Positions 34,298-43,209 are shown, counted from the first letter of the stretch. The stretch is DNA of 64,000 bases from Perlabentimonas sp041656735 (GCA_041656735.1 JBBACY010000006.1:39260-103259); one strand, 5' to 3'. Notes: generated by a model not told the origin, from the sequence alone. Numbers and translations: made by a program.

Positions 34298-35590
34298 ATG
34301 AAATACACTCTAGGGTTTTTATTTATTTTTGGCAGTATGGTTTTTTCAGCACAAAATATCGAACAAAAAGTTATTCCTCTTGATGGGGATGCCAGTTTAG
34401 ACAGCCTAATTTCAGGAGCTGCCAATAAGGAGTTGGTGTTACTGGGCGAGGCAAGTCATGGCACCCACGAGTATTATTTATGGAGAGATAAGATAAGTCG
34501 ACGGCTGATATTAGAACTAGACTTTAGTTTTATTGCAGTAGAAGGCGATTTTGCTAGCTTATACCATCTCAATCGTTATGTGAAGAATTTGGACGGTGCA
34601 GCAAAATCGGCCAAAGAGGTTTTATTAAAACTTGACAGGTGGCCAACCTGGATGTGGGCCAACGAAGAGGTTGTGGCATTGGCCGAATGGCTCCGCAGTC
34701 ACAACGACAAATTGCCACAAGACAAAAAAGTGGGCTTTTATGGTATGGATGTATACGATGAGTGGAACTCAAAAAAGGTGGTTTTAGATTTACTCAAAAC
34801 AACAAACCAAACTCATTATCTATATGTAAAAGAGCAATATGAGTGTTTTAATCCGCACAAAGGAGATAGCTGGAGTTATGCTCACGCAGTGCGCTATGGG
34901 AAGGGGAATTGTGCAGCTGCCACAAAAAATGTGGTAGAGTTTATAAGAAATAATCGCAGTAATTTCCCCGAACTTTCCGATGATATATATTTTTACTTAC
35001 TACAAAACTCTATCGTGGTTCACAATGCCGAGGAGTTTTACAGGGAGAGTGTAGCCTCGGAAGGGCGTATTTCGTGGAATTCTCGAGTTCATCATATGCA
35101 TGGCACGGTCAATGATTTACTAAATCTTTACGGGGTCAATTCCAAAGGGATTGTTTGGGCACACAATACTCACATTGGCGATGCGGAGTACACAAGTATG
35201 CGAAACACTGGCGAGAGAAACATTGGTCAGCTTACCCGCGAAGGATTGGGAAACGATAATGTTTTATTGGTTGGGTTTACCACCTATAAAGGAAAGGTTA
35301 TGGCAGGCTCGAGCTGGGGTTCGCCAATGAAAAAAATGACCATCCCGCCAGCCATTACCAATAGCATAGAGCATAAATTGAATCAAATAGATCAGGAAAA
35401 TTTTTATTTGATTTTTGATGATGCGGCTCGAAAAGAAGAAAATTTAAATGTTATGGGCAACAGGGCGGTGGGAGTTGTTTATAATCCCAAGAATGATAAG
35501 AATCAATTCGTGCCCACCATAGTTCCATTGCGCTACGACGCTCTGTTCTTTTTTAAAACAACCACCGCTTTGCGAGTATTAAAAAAGTAA
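34298..35590 (+). CDS. exported erythromycin-esterase family protein
   Basis: The 430-residue protein has a signal peptide at about 1-19. It then shows the family core: GEASHGTHEYY with Glu51, His54, His57 and Glu58, AVEGDF with Glu82, and WAHNTHIGD further on, the residues grouped at the active site of Ere-type esterases. Some members open macrolide rings; many others are uncharacterised hydrolases, and export to the periplasm here makes a resistance role uncertain. It lies directly after the tRNA-linked cluster but has base composition closer to the core genes. Confidence 0.88.
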   Translation: MKYTLGFLFIFGSMVFSAQNIEQKVIPLDGDASLDSLISGAANKELVLLGEASHGTHEYYLWRDKISRRLILELDFSFIAVEGDFASLYHLNRYVKNLDGAAKSAKEVLLKLDRWPTWMWANEEVVALAEWLRSHNDKLPQDKKVGFYGMDVYDEWNSKKVVLDLLKTTNQTHYLYVKEQYECFNPHKGDSWSYAHAVRYGKGNCAAATKNVVEFIRNNRSNFPELSDDIYFYLLQNSIVVHNAEEFYRESVASEGRISWNSRVHHMHGTVNDLLNLYGVNSKGIVWAHNTHIGDAEYTSMRNTGERNIGQLTREGLGNDNVLLVGFTTYKGKVMAGSSWGSPMKKMTIPPAITNSIEHKLNQIDQENFYLIFDDAARKEENLNVMGNRAVGVVYNPKNDKNQFVPTIVPLRYDALFFFKTTTALRVLKK

Positions 35591-35673
35591 AAAATCCTTT
35601 AATAACGATGTAAGTTTAGCTGAAAAGGGTATCAGGAAAAGTTAACTAACTACCAACATCCATATAGTCAGCC

Positions 35674-38466
35674 CTAAATTTTTCCTTTTAAATATTTACC
35701 CGTTAAACTCCCCTTGCAGTTTACAATATCCTGCGGTGTTCCGGCAAAAACAAGGTTGCCCCCACCCACGCCGCCCTCGGGACCGAGGTCAATAATCCAG
35801 TCGGCATTTTTTATTACCTCCAAATTATGCTCAACCACAATAAGGCTATGCCCCTTTTTTATAAGCTGGTTAAACGACTCTAGCAACTTTTTAATATCGT
35901 GAAAATGCAGCCCAGTGGTAGGTTCATCAAAAACAAATACCTGGTGCTCGGTTGCCTGCTCTTTTTGCAAGTAGAAAGCCAACTTAACACGCTGACTTTC
36001 ACCACCGCTTAGCGTACTCGACGATTGCCCTAGCTTAATATAACCAAGTCCAACATCCTGCAATGGCTTAAGCCTGTTAACAACCTTTAGGGCAGTCTTA
36101 TTACTTTCATCATTAAAAAACTCCACAGCCTCATTAACGGTCATATCAAGCACATCAAAAATATTCTTATCCTTGTACCGCACCTCAAGCACATCCTCCT
36201 TAAAACGCTTTCCTCCGCACGATTCGCAAGTAAGTGTAACGTCGGCCATAAATTGCATTTCAACCTTAATAACCCCTTCACCTTGGCACTCCTCACACCT
36301 TCCGCCTTCAACATTAAACGAGAAGAATGAGGGTTTATAACCACTGCGAACGGCATACGGCTGCATAGAGTATAGCTTCCTTATCTCATCATAAGCCTTT
36401 ATGTAAGTAACTGGGTTCGACCGCGACGAGCGGCCTATGGGGTTTTGGTCAACCATTTCGACTCCCTTAACTAGCTTTATATCGCCCGTAACGCCATCGC
36501 ACTCGCCTGGTTTATCGCCAACCCCAGTAAGGGATTTAACTAACCACGGGTATAAAACACCTTTTACAAGTGATGATTTACCAGAACCGCTAACGCCCGT
36601 TACAACCACCATACAATTTAGCGGAAACTTAACGTTAATGCTCTTCAAATTATTTTCGCGCGCACCAAGTACCTCAATAAAGTTTGAAGTTGGACGAGGG
36701 GTTTTATTTGGCTCTATATTTTGTACCCCATTAAGGTACTGAGCTGTTAGGCTTTCACTATTTCCCTCTAGCTCCTTAGGTGTTCCGCTAAAAACAACCT
36801 CACCACCAAGCCTACCCGCCAAGGGGCCAATATCAATAATATAATCGGCTGCTCTAATAATCTCCTCATCATGCTCAACCACCACAACCGTATTGCCCAG
36901 GTCGCGCAAGTCGTTTAAAACACCAATAAGCAAATGGGTATCATGCGGATGCAGGCCAATACTTGGCTCATCTAGAATATAGAGCGAACCAACCAAATTT
37001 GAACCCAAAGAGGTTGCCAAGTTAATACGCTGCGACTCACCACCCGATAAGGTTGACGACAATCGATTTAGCGTAAGGTAACCCAATCCAACATTTAGCA
37101 AGTATGCTATTCGGTTACGTATTTCGGCAAGAATTCGAATGGTTACCTTTTGCTCATATTCACTTAAAGTAAGGTTTTTAAAAAAATCATTTAATTTATT
37201 AAGCGGATAGTCAACCAGTTCGGGCAGCGTAACATCAGCAACCTTAATATACGTTGCCTCTTTGCGTAGCCGTTTCCCTTTGCACTCGGGGCAAATAGTT
37301 TTACCCTTATACCTCGATAGCATCACTCGGTACTGAATTTTATATTTTTTTTGCTCTAAATAATCAAAAAACTCATCGAGCCCAACAAACCCATCTTTCC
37401 CCCTCCATAAAACTTCCTTTTGCTCGGGCGTTAGCTGGTAGTATGGCTTATGAATTGGAAAATTGTACCTATCGGCAACTGAAATAAACTGCCTCTTATA
37501 TTCGCTCATGGTTTCGCCCTTCCAGCAAGCAACAGCATCTTGGTATATTGATAATCCCTTATTAGGAATCACCAAATTCTCATCAATTCCAATAATCTTT
37601 CCATACCCTTCGCAACGAGGGCATGCGCCCAACGGGTTATTAAAACTAAATAGATGCTCGCTGGGCTCCTCGAAGGTAATCCCATCGGCTTCAAATTTAT
37701 TCGAAAAAAGAGATTCGGAACGATCCTCATTATCAAACGATACCACTAAACATGTCCCTTCGCCCTCGGCAAAAGAGGTTTGCACCGAATCGGCACAACG
37801 GCTCAAAAAATCATCATCATGCATAACTGCATAGCGGTCAACTATTAGCCTTATCTTTGCCTTGGATAAAGACACAAGCTGCCGAATTTCGTTGCTATCA
37901 ATCCGTATAACCTTGCCCCCCACTTCAATGCGTGTAAATCCAACGCTAGCAAGCAATGAGAGGCGCTCTTCAACCGATTCGCTACTTTTTATAGTAATAG
38001 GTGCCAGCAGCATTTGCTTGGTTCCCTCGGCAAACGATGCAATAAAGTTAACCACATCGGACACATTGTGCCTAGTTACCTCAACACCCGAAACGGGCGA
38101 ATAGGTTCGTCCGGCTCTGGCATACAATAACTTTAGGTAGTTATATATCTCGGTGGAAGTGCCAACGGTTGAACGCGGGTTGTGGGTGTTTACCTTTTGC
38201 TCAATGGCAATTGCAGGCGGTATGCCCGATATTAAATCGACTTCGGGTTTGGTTATTCGTCCCAAAAACTGCCTGGCATATGCCGACAAACTCTCAACAT
38301 ACCGTCTTTGCCCTTCGGCATACAGAGTGTTAAACGCTAACGACGACTTTCCGGAACCCGAAAGCCCCGAAATTACGATTAAATTGTTGCGAGGTAGGTC
38401 AACACTAATATTTTTTAGATTATGAACTCTAGCTCCCTTTATGGAAATTACATTCTGATTGTGCAT
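35674..38466 (-). CDS. uvrA: excinuclease ABC subunit A
   Basis: UvrA recognises DNA damage in nucleotide excision repair with UvrB. The 930-residue product has two ABC ATPase halves, each with a Walker A (GLSGSGKSS and GVSGSGKSS) and LSGGES signature, and zinc modules with CPRCEGYG, CPECKGKRL and the pair CEECQGEG...CESCGGKRF. I chose ATG 38466; a TTG at 38487 in frame falls inside the likely -7 box and would add seven residues absent from the family. Gene alone on its strand. Confidence 0.98.
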   Translation of the reverse strand: MHNQNVISIKGARVHNLKNISVDLPRNNLIVISGLSGSGKSSLAFNTLYAEGQRRYVESLSAYARQFLGRITKPEVDLISGIPPAIAIEQKVNTHNPRSTVGTSTEIYNYLKLLYARAGRTYSPVSGVEVTRHNVSDVVNFIASFAEGTKQMLLAPITIKSSESVEERLSLLASVGFTRIEVGGKVIRIDSNEIRQLVSLSKAKIRLIVDRYAVMHDDDFLSRCADSVQTSFAEGEGTCLVVSFDNEDRSESLFSNKFEADGITFEEPSEHLFSFNNPLGACPRCEGYGKIIGIDENLVIPNKGLSIYQDAVACWKGETMSEYKRQFISVADRYNFPIHKPYYQLTPEQKEVLWRGKDGFVGLDEFFDYLEQKKYKIQYRVMLSRYKGKTICPECKGKRLRKEATYIKVADVTLPELVDYPLNKLNDFFKNLTLSEYEQKVTIRILAEIRNRIAYLLNVGLGYLTLNRLSSTLSGGESQRINLATSLGSNLVGSLYILDEPSIGLHPHDTHLLIGVLNDLRDLGNTVVVVEHDEEIIRAADYIIDIGPLAGRLGGEVVFSGTPKELEGNSESLTAQYLNGVQNIEPNKTPRPTSNFIEVLGARENNLKSINVKFPLNCMVVVTGVSGSGKSSLVKGVLYPWLVKSLTGVGDKPGECDGVTGDIKLVKGVEMVDQNPIGRSSRSNPVTYIKAYDEIRKLYSMQPYAVRSGYKPSFFSFNVEGGRCEECQGEGVIKVEMQFMADVTLTCESCGGKRFKEDVLEVRYKDKNIFDVLDMTVNEAVEFFNDESNKTALKVVNRLKPLQDVGLGYIKLGQSSSTLSGGESQRVKLAFYLQKEQATEHQVFVFDEPTTGLHFHDIKKLLESFNQLIKKGHSLIVVEHNLEVIKNADWIIDLGPEGGVGGGNLVFAGTPQDIVNCKGSLTGKYLKGKI

Positions 38467-38484
38467 TGCTATAAAATTAACCCA

Positions 38485-38492
38485 CAAATGTA
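38485..38492 (-). promoter_or_regulatory. -7 box for uvrA
   Basis: TACATTTG on the minus strand is an exact TAnnTTTG match, about 19 bases before the chosen start. No clear TTTG box at the usual distance. Confidence 0.4.
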
Positions 38493-38726
38493 GGCAAAGA
38501 TTTACGTTTTATATCAGAAAGGCAGCTGTTGGGTTTCCAAAATACCGTATACAGTACTTATATAAGCACATAAGTTTAGTTTTATTAAAAAGAAATTTGG
38601 CAGAATAGTTTTTTTTAGCTTATTTGGCACAATAAATGGTACAATTACATAAATACTAACCAAATTCAATTGCCTATCGACCCATTTCTACTCAACTAAC
38701 CAATAAGCAAGGAGGTGGATTTGAGC

Positions 38727-39308
38727 ATGAAAAATCTTACCGATAATGAACTTGTAGTCAAGTTTATATCGGGTAATAATGAGGCAATTGACACACTTAT
38801 ACGCAGACATAGAAAACGAGTTTTTGGCTATATTTTACTGCTTGTGAAAAATCACGCAGTAGCCGAAGACATATTTCAGGATACCTTTATTAAGGTTATT
38901 CAATCGCTGCAAAAGGGAAAATACACCGAGAATGGTCGTTTTATGTCTTGGGTAATTCGGATTGCACACAACCTAATTATCGACCATTTTAGGCGCGAAA
39001 AACAGCTCAACACAATATCAAACGAGAGTACGCCTGTTGATATTTTCAACTCGGCACAGTTCTCCGATAAAACCGTTGAGGAGCATATTATTTACGACCA
39101 AATTATTTCCGATGTTCGTAAACTAGTTGATTGTCTTCCCGATGACCAAAAAGAGGTTGTAATACTTAGGCATTACGCTGATTTAAGTTTTAAGGAAATT
39201 GCGGAGCAAACTAACGTAAGTATAAATACGGCTCTGGGCCGTATGCGTTATGCGCTAATTAATATGCGAAAAATAATGGAGGAAAGTAACCTCACCCTAT
39301 CAAGATAA
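38727..39308 (+). CDS. sigma-70 family (ECF) RNA polymerase sigma factor
   Basis: A 193-residue sigma factor with region 2 at about 10-80 (FGYILLLVKNHAVAEDIFQDTFIKVI, then WVIRIAHNLIIDHFR) and region 4 at about 125-185 (LPDDQKEVVILRHYADLSFKEIAEQ and VSINTALGRMRYAL). The sequence AAGGAGG at 38709-38715 is a rare strong Shine-Dalgarno match; it lies 11 bases before ATG 38727, which I chose over GTG 38715 inside the motif. A terminator and a small protein gene follow, but no recognisable anti-sigma factor. Confidence 0.93.
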   Translation: MKNLTDNELVVKFISGNNEAIDTLIRRHRKRVFGYILLLVKNHAVAEDIFQDTFIKVIQSLQKGKYTENGRFMSWVIRIAHNLIIDHFRREKQLNTISNESTPVDIFNSAQFSDKTVEEHIIYDQIISDVRKLVDCLPDDQKEVVILRHYADLSFKEIAEQTNVSINTALGRMRYALINMRKIMEESNLTLSR

Positions 39309-39315
39309 ATTACAG

Positions 39316-39347
39316 TCCTCGACCTAAAAATCGAGGATTTGTTTTTT
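39316..39347 (+). terminator. terminator after the sigma gene
   Basis: TCCTCGA (39316-39322) pairs with TCGAGGA (39331-39337), followed by a T-rich run to 39347. Confidence 0.85.
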
Positions 39348-39452
39348 ATACTCGTTTAGAATTTTTTCATACCATAATCACAATATAAAAAGGCAATAAT
39401 CGTTCTACTACTGTTAACAAATAACACGATGTAAACAAACTGAAATTTGCCT

Positions 39453-39644
39453 ATGAATAAATTATTTACTCAAATTATTTGGAGCCATCAGAGTTTTAAC
39501 AATTGTGAAACTGATGAAATTCTAGATTTTTGCAACCTCTACAAACCTCTGGAGATATTCCAGAACCTACTTGTCGAAATCGAAACAAAAGCTCCTGAGG
39601 TGTCTGATGAAACACTAAAAAGAATTCACGAACGAATTTCTTAG
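39453..39644 (+). CDS. small hypothetical protein
   Basis: A 63-codon gene from ATG 39453 (a TTG six bases earlier is also in frame). The peptide is acidic and helical, ends with SDETLKRIHERIS, and has two cysteines. I do not recognise it, but small proteins with a similar acidic helical tail occur beside sigma genes in Bacteroidota, so an accessory role to the upstream sigma factor is possible. A 17-base-arm terminator directly follows the stop, which supports a real transcript. Confidence 0.6.
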   Translation: MNKLFTQIIWSHQSFNNCETDEILDFCNLYKPLEIFQNLLVEIETKAPEVSDETLKRIHERIS

Positions 39645-39683
39645 CAATAAAAAAACCAGAATAATTTCTGGTTTTTTTATTGC
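39644..39683 (+). terminator. strong terminator after the small gene
   Basis: Perfect 17-base arms (39644-39660 and 39667-39683) with A- and T-runs at the base of the stem. Its 3' arm overlaps the upstream box of the next promoter. Confidence 0.9.
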
Positions 39684-39710
39684 ATATCCAAAATCATTAT
39701 GATATATTTG
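39679..39710 (+). promoter_or_regulatory. promoter of the SPFH gene
   Basis: ATTG at 39679-39682, 20 bases, TATATTTG at 39703-39710 (exact). The leader to ATG 39745 is about 28 bases and contains two ATCATT repeats. Confidence 0.55.
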
Positions 39711-39744
39711 TGATATCATTTTAATATCATTAATTATTAATATT

Positions 39745-40713
39745 ATGAAAAAACAGGAGGAACTTTTTAAAGGTTTAAAATGGAACGGTATCTTAATGCT
39801 GATTCTTAATTTTCTATTTCTCTTTGCCATTGTTTTCTTCTTTGTCAAATTGGTTTCAACACCAGATTTGTGCATACTTTTGCAGGTTGTATATGGAATT
39901 GGGCTAGGTATTCTATTTATTATCAACAATATTTTATGGGGAGGTTTTCTTCAAATTGAACCTAATGAGGCTCGTGTAATGGTTTTCTTTGGCAAGTACA
40001 ATGGAACCATTAAAGAGAATGGATTCTTCTGGGTAAACCCATTCTATTCAAAACAAAAGCTTACACTACGTGCTCGAAACCTCGATGCCGACCCAATAAA
40101 AGTGAATGATAAGAATGGCAACCCTATTATGATAGGTATGGTGGTAGTATGGAGGCTGTTTGACACATACAAGGCGTCTTTTAATGTAGATAACGCCTCT
40201 ATGGCCGCAAATGCCAATGCAACAGCTGTTGCAAGGCTCAATGAGAAAATGATGGCCTACCAAAACTTTGTAAAAATTCAATGCGATGCAGCCCTTCGCT
40301 ATGTTGCAGGCTTGTATGCCTACGATAATAACGAGACTGATAACCCCAACGAGTCAACGCTCCGTTCCAAGGGCGATGAGGTTAACAGGGTTTTAGAAGA
40401 GCAAATTAATGAGCGGTTGGCTATTGCCGGAATTGAAGTTGTTGAGGCACGGATAAACTACCTAGCTTATGCACCCGAAATTGCTGCTGTTATGCTTCGC
40501 CGCCAGCAGGCCGACGCTATTATTTCGGCTCGCGAAAAGATAGTGGAAGGGGCTGTTGGAATGGTTAAACTTGCCCTAAATAAACTGGCAGAGGACCAAA
40601 CGGTTGAGTTTGACGATGATAAAAAGGCTGCAATGGTAAGTAACCTAATGGTTGTACTTTGCTCCGAGGATTCGGTAAAGCCAATTGTAAACGCAGGCAC
40701 TTTGCATCAATAG
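39745..40713 (+). CDS. SPFH/Band 7 domain membrane protein
   Basis: The 322-residue protein has two membrane helices near the N-terminus (about 14-33 and 44-65), then the SPFH domain (about 70-270). Typical parts are EARVMVFFGKYNGTIKENGF, TLRARNLDADPIKVNDKNG, and the EVVEARINYLAYAPEIA segment followed by the long helix MLRRQQADAIISAREKIVEGA. SPFH proteins form large ring assemblies in membrane microdomains. A ribbon-helix-helix gene follows after 6 bases, a known Bacteroidota pairing. Its own role is not defined. Confidence 0.92.
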   Translation: MKKQEELFKGLKWNGILMLILNFLFLFAIVFFFVKLVSTPDLCILLQVVYGIGLGILFIINNILWGGFLQIEPNEARVMVFFGKYNGTIKENGFFWVNPFYSKQKLTLRARNLDADPIKVNDKNGNPIMIGMVVVWRLFDTYKASFNVDNASMAANANATAVARLNEKMMAYQNFVKIQCDAALRYVAGLYAYDNNETDNPNESTLRSKGDEVNRVLEEQINERLAIAGIEVVEARINYLAYAPEIAAVMLRRQQADAIISAREKIVEGAVGMVKLALNKLAEDQTVEFDDDKKAAMVSNLMVVLCSEDSVKPIVNAGTLHQ

Positions 40714-40719
40714 CGCACT

Positions 40720-40896
40720 ATGGCAAAAAAGAAATCATTTATGCTACGAATTGACCCTCAAAAAATGGAAGCCCTTGAAAAGTGGTCGGCCGATGAATTC
40801 CGTAGTATAAATGGTCAAATTGAGTGGATTATTGACCAAGCGCTCAAAAAGGCCGGTCGCTCAATAAAGGTAGCACAAAATAAGGATGAAAAGTAA
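40720..40896 (+). CDS. Arc-like ribbon-helix-helix protein
   Basis: This 58-residue protein starts at ATG 40720, six bases after the SPFH stop. It reads MAKKKSFMLRIDPQKMEALE and continues WSADEFRSINGQIEWIIDQAL, the strand-helix-helix layout of Arc/MetJ-type DNA-binding dimers, and ends in a basic tail. Such proteins bind DNA through a two-stranded sheet. The close coupling to the SPFH gene suggests that it regulates that gene or links the membrane assembly to DNA (inference). Confidence 0.88.
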   Translation: MAKKKSFMLRIDPQKMEALEKWSADEFRSINGQIEWIIDQALKKAGRSIKVAQNKDEK

Positions 40897-40970
40897 GCCG
40901 TATTAATCTCGTTTTATAATTATACGGAAAATACACCGTAAAACTTAGCCAAACAGTAAGCACCAAACTC

Positions 40971-41864
40971 CTACTGTTTGGCTTTTTTGTAGTAATAATT
41001 AGCCTTCGATTTGTTCTCGAAACGGGTGTAAATATTTCCGAGGAGTGTTGCGTAATGGGCTTCGGGTTTCAACTTATAAAGCTCTTCGAGGTAACCTCGT
41101 GCAATTTTAAAATCGGCATTTATTAAATCGAGCTGTTTTAAAAGACGCTTATATTGAGTTGAAGTCTTATTGTTTTGGTAAGCCTTCATTTCGCGTTGGT
41201 ATCGTTCCTCTGCGCTTTTGTAAAGCTGAATGGCAATGGCATCCTTGGCAATAAGGTTTTCGGGGTCTAATTTCAGCAAGCTTTCTGCAGTTGGCAAAAT
41301 CTCATTGCTTTTATCTAGATTTTTAAGCGTTAACACGTAACCCGTCAGTAATTCTACATCATTAGTTTGCTCTCCATTTATTCTACTCCACAGCTGGTAA
41401 GCCGAATCCCAATTTTCGCTCCTAACAAAAGCCAAAAAAAGTTGACTACGAGCTTCATTCGCTTCCGCTTGGGCACCATAAGCTGCAAGATACTCGGTTA
41501 GGTTAATAATTTCACGCGATAGGTTATCGCTACTCCTATAGCCTTTGGCAAGCACAAGCAAGCCCTTCGCATTGGCAGATTTCAGTTGCTTCGCTTGCTC
41601 TAAAAACTCTATTGATTTTTCTTTTTCACCAACTTCCCAAGCGGCAATTCCGGCACGGTTATATACAATACCATCAAGGTTGCTCTTTTTTGACGAGTTT
41701 AGCGATATTATACTATCGTACAGTGTATATGCCAACCCGTAGTTACTGGCATTGAAGGCTTCGGTTGCCTGGTTGTTTAATTTGCTAAACTGTTTAGATA
41801 CGGAACATGCCGAAACGGTTAAAATGATAAGTACCGAATAAAGTAGACTCTTTTTAAATTGCAT
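40971..41864 (-). CDS. TPR-containing lipoprotein
   Basis: The 297-residue protein has a lipoprotein signal with Cys20 in LTVSAC. The rest is helical and made of tetratricopeptide-like pairs (for example NYGLAYTLYDSIISL, AAWEVGEKEKSIEFLEQAK, and the final YATLLGNIYTRFENKSKANYYYKKA). It should sit in the outer or inner membrane facing the periplasm and act as a protein scaffold. Its partner is unknown. The promoter at 41890-41920 is a perfect match to the consensus. Confidence 0.85.
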   Translation of the reverse strand: MQFKKSLLYSVLIILTVSACSVSKQFSKLNNQATEAFNASNYGLAYTLYDSIISLNSSKKSNLDGIVYNRAGIAAWEVGEKEKSIEFLEQAKQLKSANAKGLLVLAKGYRSSDNLSREIINLTEYLAAYGAQAEANEARSQLFLAFVRSENWDSAYQLWSRINGEQTNDVELLTGYVLTLKNLDKSNEILPTAESLLKLDPENLIAKDAIAIQLYKSAEERYQREMKAYQNNKTSTQYKRLLKQLDLINADFKIARGYLEELYKLKPEAHYATLLGNIYTRFENKSKANYYYKKAKQ

Positions 41865-41889
41865 CCTTGCTATCGTTTTGTTAGGATGA

Positions 41890-41920
41890 CAAAGGTAAAA
41901 TAAAATGCATTGCTGCCAAA
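41890..41920 (-). promoter_or_regulatory. promoter of the TPR lipoprotein gene
   Basis: Minus strand: TTTG (41917-41920), exactly 19 bases, TACCTTTG (41890-41897); both boxes are exact. Leader of about 20 bases. Confidence 0.75.
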
Positions 41921-41951
41921 TGGAAGCAAAACGATTAGTTGCACTTGCTAG

Positions 41952-42641
41952 CTAGTTCTTCAGAAACTTGCCAAAAACCTTCTCTAATTTTTCAAGTTTA
42001 GGAATAATAACCATTTGGCAATATGGCTGCCGTTTGTTATTTAAAAAGTAGTCTTTATGGTAATCCTCTGCAACATAGAATGCAGAAAATTCGGTTATCT
42101 CAGTAACAATGGGGTCGTTCCAAACGCGCTCCTTAGTTAACATTGCCATTATATCCTCGGCTACCCGTTTTTGCTCATCGGAGTGGTAAAATATGGCAGA
42201 ACGGTACTGCGTTCCTATATCAGCCCCTTGCCTATTGAGCATAGTAGGGTTATGCGTTTTAAAAAATATTTCGAGTATTTGTGCGTAGCTAACCACATCG
42301 GGGTTAAACTTTACTTGTATAACCTCGGCATGACCAGTTAATCCTGAACACACCTCCCTGTAAGTTGGGTTCGATATTTTTCCTCCCGAGTATCCAGAAA
42401 CAACAGTTTCAACACCATTAACACGTTGAAAAATGGCTTCAACACACCAAAAACATCCCGCACCTAGGGTTGCTGTTTCAATTTTTGTTTCGTTCATAAT
42501 AAATTTATTTTTATCATTTAAAGCATATGATGAAATTGAAAAAATTAGGAAGACTGAACTAAATAGCAGCGTTTTTATAAGCCTTCTAGGGCGAAGTAAA
42601 CCAACGCTAAACCTTAATATTTTAAGATATTTCATAAACAT
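41952..42641 (-). CDS. msrA: peptide methionine-S-sulfoxide reductase with N-terminal extension
   Basis: MsrA repairs the S form of methionine sulfoxide. The catalytic motif GCFWC lies at about 62-66 in ATLGAGCFWCVEAIF; EVCSGLTGHAEVIQV and AEDYHKDYFLNN follow. The core is single-domain, without MsrB. A 45-50 residue extension comes first, basic then hydrophobic (LLFSSVFLIFSISSYA), which reads as a signal peptide, so the enzyme is probably periplasmic. An internal ATG before ETKIETATLGAG could give a cytosolic form. Confidence 0.95.
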   Translation of the reverse strand: MFMKYLKILRFSVGLLRPRRLIKTLLFSSVFLIFSISSYALNDKNKFIMNETKIETATLGAGCFWCVEAIFQRVNGVETVVSGYSGGKISNPTYREVCSGLTGHAEVIQVKFNPDVVSYAQILEIFFKTHNPTMLNRQGADIGTQYRSAIFYHSDEQKRVAEDIMAMLTKERVWNDPIVTEITEFSAFYVAEDYHKDYFLNNKRQPYCQMVIIPKLEKLEKVFGKFLKN

Positions 42642-42802
42642 TCACTCAAAAACTTTAACAAATTACATTTATCTTAATAAACACCTTTTAAAGCAAAATT
42701 GTTTTGATGAAATACGTATTAATAAAACGAATCCACACTATGCATCAGAATTAAGTTAATGATTAGTCTTTAGGTATATTTTTAAGTGAAAATATTAGTC
42801 TA

Positions 42803-43041
42803 GTCAGGCTTCGACTCCGCTCAGCCTGACAAGGTATGGGGCATTCTGAGCGATATGTAGAAGTGTCATTCTAAGCGAAGTAAAAGAGTATCATTCTAAG
42901 CGAAGTGTAAGAGTGTCATTCTGAGCGAAGTCGAAGAATGTAATTCCGAGCGAAGTATAATAGTTTCATTTTGAGCGAAGTAGAAGAATGGCATTCCGAG
43001 CAAAGTATAATAGTTTCATTTTGAGCGAAGTTGAAGAATAA
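42803..43041. repeat. array of eight 25-base repeats preceded by an inverted copy
   Basis: GTCAGGCT (42803-42810) pairs with AGCCTGAC (42823-42830). Then eight units of 25 bases run from 42842 to 43041 without spacers, each near CATTCTGAGCGAAGTNGAAG. The first hairpin contains the same motif on the other strand (TTCGACTCCGCTCAG). Units drift to different degrees. The field fills most of the 568-base gap 42642-43209, in which no gene is seen. This kind of repeat (GAGCGAAGTCGAAG) is scattered through many Bacteroidota genomes, from general knowledge. Confidence 0.85.
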
Positions 43042-43155
43042 CATTTCTAACACTACCATAGGCTTGTAAACAAAACAACTTTTACTTCGTTGAGCTCGCA
43101 AAGCACGCTCGGTTGTTAAACTACGTCCTATTTTACACGTTCGAATTACACCAAT

Positions 43156-43188
43156 AAAAAAGGGTCTCGAAAATTGAGACCCTTTTTT
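43156..43188 (-). terminator. terminator after yidC
   Basis: Thirteen-base arms (43156-43168 and 43176-43188) with A and T runs; it lies 22 bases after the yidC stop and works in either direction. Confidence 0.9.
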
Positions 43189-43209
43189 GTATATGAAAAC
43201 TTGAATTAG

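Noticed and set aside
34298..35590. Erythromycin resistance gene
   Set aside because: The family match is clear, but a signal peptide and the wide range of family members do not support calling it a resistance determinant.
38620..38655. Possible sigma-54 promoter (TTGGCAC) before the ECF sigma gene
   Set aside because: The -12 element is absent: after TTGGCAC-N5 the sequence reads ATGG, not TTGC.
42842..43041. Repeat array as a CRISPR
   Set aside because: Units follow each other without unique spacers and no cas gene is near.
42916..43101. 61-codon frame on the minus strand
   Set aside because: It is made of the 25-base repeats, whose length is not a multiple of three by itself; composition and context do not support a protein.
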